Shown here one piece after another: positions 59,949-64,000 of a stretch of DNA of 64,000 bases. A model generated the notes under the pieces. It searched no databases. It was not told the origin of the DNA and saw nothing but the letters and a program-made list of their open reading frames with translations. Where the stretch lies: NCBI RefSeq assembly GCF_004210375.1, contig NC_134831.1, positions 46,658,035 through 46,722,034 on the forward strand, given 5' to 3'. The stretch's first letter is position 1. The number at the start of each line of letters is the position of its first letter. Origin of the DNA: Tachypleus tridentatus. Lineage: Eukaryota; Arthropoda; Merostomata; Xiphosura; Limulidae. A program made the position numbers and the translations under genes.

Positions 59949-60629
59949 ATCATTTGTCATCAAAGAAACCCGAAGTATCAAATAGTTCTTCAACATACAT
60001 CTCCGACCCGACTAGAGTCACAGACAGTCCGTTCTCAACTACCAGATCAGAAAATACATTTCAACCATCCAAGAACAGAACGGAAGTAGTAATTTCTTCA
60101 AGAGACGAAAATGTTTTTAACACCACAATGCCAGTTGCTGATGATAATAGAACCATAGAACAAGAATCAACTTCACATAGAAGTAAGTATGACACAATTA
60201 AACATTCAAACGTTCGGAACAACTTTGCGTTTTATAGTAATTGGCTACTATTAACAAATCTGAAATTTCATCGCGGTTTACGTATATCTAAAAACATGAT
60301 GGAGTTTTTTTTATATAGCAAATGTATTCATGACTCCACAAAAAGTAAAATTATATTGGAAAGTCTTTACATTTAGAGATGTGAGTATGTTTTATTTATT
60401 TTTATTTTACCCTTTTAAGGTATCAGAACGACAACAATCTATCCATCCAAAGTGTGTCCTCCTCAAAACGGCAAATTTCCAGTTTTTCTTCCTCATACTG
60501 AAAACTGCTCGTTGTACTATGTTTGTGATCATGGAATACCAAAATTAATGCGTTGCCCAGCTCCCCTTCACTTCAACCGAGAGCTGAACGTATGTGACTA
60601 TGAGTGGAGAGCTGGCTGTTCTACGAATG
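59949..60629 (+). CDS. array unit 9: open exon A and chitin-binding exon B with Asp-to-Tyr
   Basis: Exon A 59949-60182 open (RDENV), exon B 60420-60629 (TIYPSK). Exons match unit 8, but the following intron lacks the Penelope-like insert and still carries intron variants typical of insert-bearing units, making it a mosaic. Confidence 0.88.
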
Positions 60630-62063
60630 GTGAGCTTTAGGCCTTCTCTTCCTTTCCAGATCTTTTTCTTGGAGATTGAGGATCCTGAGACAATTTTAAC
60701 AAAAACAGCAGAAGCTACTTTTCACTTGTTATCGTAAAGAACCCGATAAAAACATTTAAATTAAAAGAAACAATCAAAAAACGCGAAACACGTTGATTTC
60801 ACATAGTTTCTTTGAACCGTTTACAGTAATGCTAACCGCCGCTAGTACAGCGGTAAGTCTACGGACTTACAACTCTAAAATCAAGGGCTCCATTTTCCTC
60901 GGTGAGCTCAGCCGATAGCCCGATGTGGCTTTGCTATAACAAAACACACACACACACTAATTCTGTTCATAGCCTTACCCAACAATGTATAATATATCTA
61001 CACATTCACCCCAAAATATATTGAATTTCTATTCTTCCAACATACTCTATAAAATATCACACTATCTACAAAAACGGAATTTAAAAATACTTTCTTATTC
61101 GTCAATGAAACTTTAAGGTTATTTTCTGACATATTTTTGTCGACAATGAATAAGTAAAACATAATGTTAATTTACATGAATTTTTTCAATATTAAATCAC
61201 AAAAGAATGAATAAAAATATTCGAACACAAAAATCTCTCACAGAATAAAAAACAGAAAGGCCTGGATATCAATTATCAATTTATAATTAATATGGAACTA
61301 AAATCGAAATGAATTGACAGTTTATTTTAAATAACATAAAATTAATGACACGTCAACTGCAGGTGTACGTGCTAAGAGTCAGTTTCAGCAACAAAGAACG
61401 TTGAAGAAAACATGGGAAAACATGTGACTACACCAAACAATTTTCAAGTGTTTTTTAGATCACAATAAAATCTCGTAGAACCTTTTCAATTGTTACAAGA
61501 ACAAATTAATATGAAAACAATCTAAGAGTTCATTCGATCTTTCCATATGTCACGTTTTAAAACTGTCTTTATTTATCTGTTGACACAAATGTTCTAAGCA
61601 TCAATGTTACGCAAATACTTATACAATTATTTTAAAAAGTATATATATTATCCTAACGTGCAATACATCGAAACGTCTTTTCGAAAACAATATCTCATAT
61701 TTTTAGAAAATTCAAAGTGTTATATAATATCGGTTATCGTATGAGTATGGTTTTGAGATGTCTTTTACGTACAGAGTAATCCTTCACACATATATATGCA
61801 GTACTGTCAAAAATATTCAACCTTAATGCCACGTCTTCCGAATTATTCCTTCGGCAAGATGTTTAACATAGCAAGGTAAGCGCGAAGTGTAAATCAGTGA
61901 CAAATAAAAAAATCAAATAAGAGATCACCTTACGTTTATTGTTTTAAATATTCGTTCGATAACGTTACAAAACAATTTAATTAAGCGTGTCTAAGACACA
62001 CCACTCTTAAAGACGATTGCGTGAAATACGATACTAATTCAGAATTTCTTTTTTCTCAATTAG

Positions 62064-62744
62064 ATCATTTGTCATCAAAGAAACCCGAAGTATCAAATAG
62101 TTCTTCAACATACATCTCCGACCCGACTAGAGTCACAGACAGTCCGTTCTCAACTACCAGATCAGAAAATACATTTCAACCATCCAAGAACAGAACGGAA
62201 GTAGTAATTTCTTCAAGAGACGAAAATGTTTTTAACACCACAATGCCAGTTGCTGATGATAATAGAACCATAGAACAAGAATCAACTTCACATAGAAGTA
62301 AGTATGACACAATTAAACATTCAAACGTTCGGAACAACTTTGCGTTTTATAGTAATTGGCTACTATTAACAAATCTGAAATTTCATCGCGGTTTACGTAT
62401 ATCTAAAAACATGATGGAGTTTTTTTTATATAGCAAATGTATTCATGACTCCACAAAAAGTAAAATTATATTGGAAAGTCTTTACATTTAGAGATGTGAG
62501 TATGTTTTATTTATTTTTATTTTACCCTTTTAAGGTATCAGAACGACAACAATCGATCCATCCAAAGTGTGTCCTCCTCAAAACGGCAAATTTCCAGTTT
62601 TTCTTCCTCATACTGAAAACTGCTCGTTGTACTATGTTTGTGATCATGGAATACCAAAATTAATGCGTTGCCCAGCTCCCCTTCACTTCAACCGAGAGCT
62701 GAACGTATGTGACTATGAGTGGAGAGCTGGCTGTTCTACGAATG
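62064..62744 (+). CDS. array unit 10: open exon A and chitin-binding exon B
   Basis: Exon A 62064-62297 open (RDENV), exon B 62535-62744 with the common TIDPSK form. It is followed by a PLE-free intron and the first 155 bases of an eleventh unit at the window edge. Confidence 0.88.
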
Positions 62745-64000
62745 GTGAGCTTTAGGCCTTCTCTTCCTTTCCAGATCTTTTTCTTGGAAATTGAGGATCC
62801 TGAGACAATTTTAACAAAACAGCAGAAGCTACTTTTCATTTGTTATCGTAAAGAACCCGATAAAAACATTTAAATTAAAAGAAACAATCAAAAAACGCGA
62901 AACACGTTGATTTCACATAGTTTCTTTGAACCGTTTACAGTAATGCTAACCGCCGCTAGTACAGCGGTAAGTCTACGGACTTACAACTCTAAAATCAAGG
63001 GCTCCATTTTCCTCGGTGAGCTCAGCCGATAGCCCGATGTGGCTTTGCTATAACAAAACACACACACACACTAATTCTGTTCATAGCCTTACCCAACAAT
63101 GTATAATATATCTACACATTCACCCCAAAATATATTGAATTTCTATTCTTCCAACATACTCTATAAAATATCACACTATCTACAAAAACGGAATTTAAAA
63201 ATACTTTCTTATTCGTCAATGAAACTTTAAGGTTATTTTCTGACATATTTTTGTCGACAATGAATAAGTAAAACATAATGTTAATTTACATGAATTTTTT
63301 CAATATTAAATCACAAAAGAATGAATAAAAATATTCGAACACAAAAATCTCTCACAGAATAAAAAACAGAAAGGCCTGGATATCAATTATCAATTTATAA
63401 TTAACATGGAACTAAAATCGAAATGAATTGACAGTTTATTTTAAATAACATAAAATTAATGACACGTCAACTGCAGGTGTACGTGCTAAGAGTCAGTTTC
63501 AGCAACAAAGAACGTTGAAGAAAACATGGGAAAACATGTGACTACACCAAACAATTTTCAAGTGTTTTTTAGATCACAATAAAATCTCGTAGAACCTTTT
63601 CAATTGTTACAAGAACAAATTAATATGAAAACAATCTAAGAGTTCATTCGATCTTTCCATATGTCACGTTTTAAAACTGTCTTTATTTATCTGTTGACAC
63701 AAATGTTCTAAGCATCAATGTTACGCAAATACTTATACAATTATTTTAAAAGTATATATATTATCCTAACGTGCAATACATCGAAACGTCTTTTCGAAAA
63801 CAATATCTCATATTTTTAGAAAATTCAAAGTGTTATATAATATCGGTTATCGTATGAGTATGGTTTTGAGATGTCTTTTACGTACAGAGTAATCCTTCAC
63901 ACATATATATGCAGTACTGTCAAAAATATTCAACCTTAATGCCACGTCTTCCGAATTATTCCTTCGGCAAGATGTTTAACATAGCAAGGTAAGCGCGAAG

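Larger units (their letters stand above)
38653..64000 (+). repeat. head-to-tail array of 2.1-kb units, each with two exons of a peritrophin-like gene
   Basis: Taking GTTATCGTATG or its variant as a phase mark, units begin at 38653, 40765, 42877, 46347, 48456, 50562, 52671, 56146, 59619, 61733 and 63846 (partial). Plain units are 2106-2114 bp; units 3, 7 and 8 are about 3470 bp because of a 1.35-kb Penelope-like insert. Units differ mostly by isolated substitutions and homopolymer lengths, so amplification or homogenisation is recent. Every unit contains exon A (linker), a 236-bp intron, exon B (chitin-binding domain) and a long intron with a SINE. Variants track in blocks: units 8-10 share DEN in exon A, and PLE-bearing units share CGAAATGAATTG and GGTGTACGTG in the long intron. 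Confidence 0.97.

Noticed and set aside
38653-64000. CRISPR array, rDNA or histone-type tandem cluster
   Set aside because: Units are 2.1 kb with spliced CBM14 exons. No short spacers, rRNA or histone coding is present.

Overview
The window looks like AT-rich nuclear DNA of an arthropod, most plausibly a chelicerate such as a horseshoe crab. This is inferred from the repeat landscape: abundant tRNA-derived SINEs, two kinds of Penelope-like retroelement, Tc1/mariner elements and a Jockey-type LINE. The only clear host coding signals are split by introns: peritrophin-type chitin-binding exons and MFS-transporter exons. No prokaryotic gene layout, rRNA or functional tRNA gene was seen.

Layout. 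1-5.9 kb: one unrecognised small ORF, then a diverged segment that reappears at 34.7-38.15 kb. It ends in a decayed Penelope-like element flanked by direct pseudo-LTRs, with a SINE nested inside. 6.0-8.4 kb: a TIR-bounded DNA element carrying one intronless ORF of an uncharacterised family, broken by four in-frame stops. 8.4-23.3 kb: two minus-strand copies of an MFS (monocarboxylate/oxalate-formate-like) transporter gene in tandem. Copy 1 (9.6-11.4 kb) lacks its 5' half and has a ruined last acceptor. Copy 2 (19.2-23.3 kb) has many lesions. A Tc1-like element with an internally deleted transposase (12.08-13.24 kb) and a LINE fragment with a clean target-site duplication (13.6-14.0 kb) lie between them. 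23.3-28.1 kb: no supported gene. 28.3-29.1 kb: a broken Tc1/Tc3-like transposase. 29.1-30.0 kb: SINEs. 30-34.6 kb: a minus-strand Jockey/I-type LINE (zinc-knuckle ORF1, endonuclease plus reverse transcriptase ORF2), broken. 34.7-38.15 kb: the second copy of the 5' segment. 38153-38652: a 500-N assembly gap.

The main feature is the right 25 kb. From the gap to the window edge there is a head-to-tail array of ten complete 2.1-kb units plus the start of an eleventh. Each unit carries two plus-strand exons: exon A, a Ser/Thr-rich linker with N-glycosylation sequons, and exon B, a complete six-cysteine chitin-binding type-2 (peritrophin-A/CBM14) domain. Both exons are phase 1 at both ends, so A-B-A-B splicing, or skipping of A, keeps one reading frame. 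The array could therefore encode a very long repetitive mucin-like chitin-binding protein of 148 residues per unit. Four units have an open exon A; six share a one-base deletion in a T-run that frameshifts it. Three units (3, 7, 8) carry a 1.35-kb 5'-truncated Penelope-like element at exactly the same site with the same target duplication, so one insertion was later amplified with its host unit. Its 3' tail holds a hammerhead-ribozyme-like core. The first exon, signal peptide and 3' end of the array gene are not in the window. The array probably runs into the gap and past base 64000.
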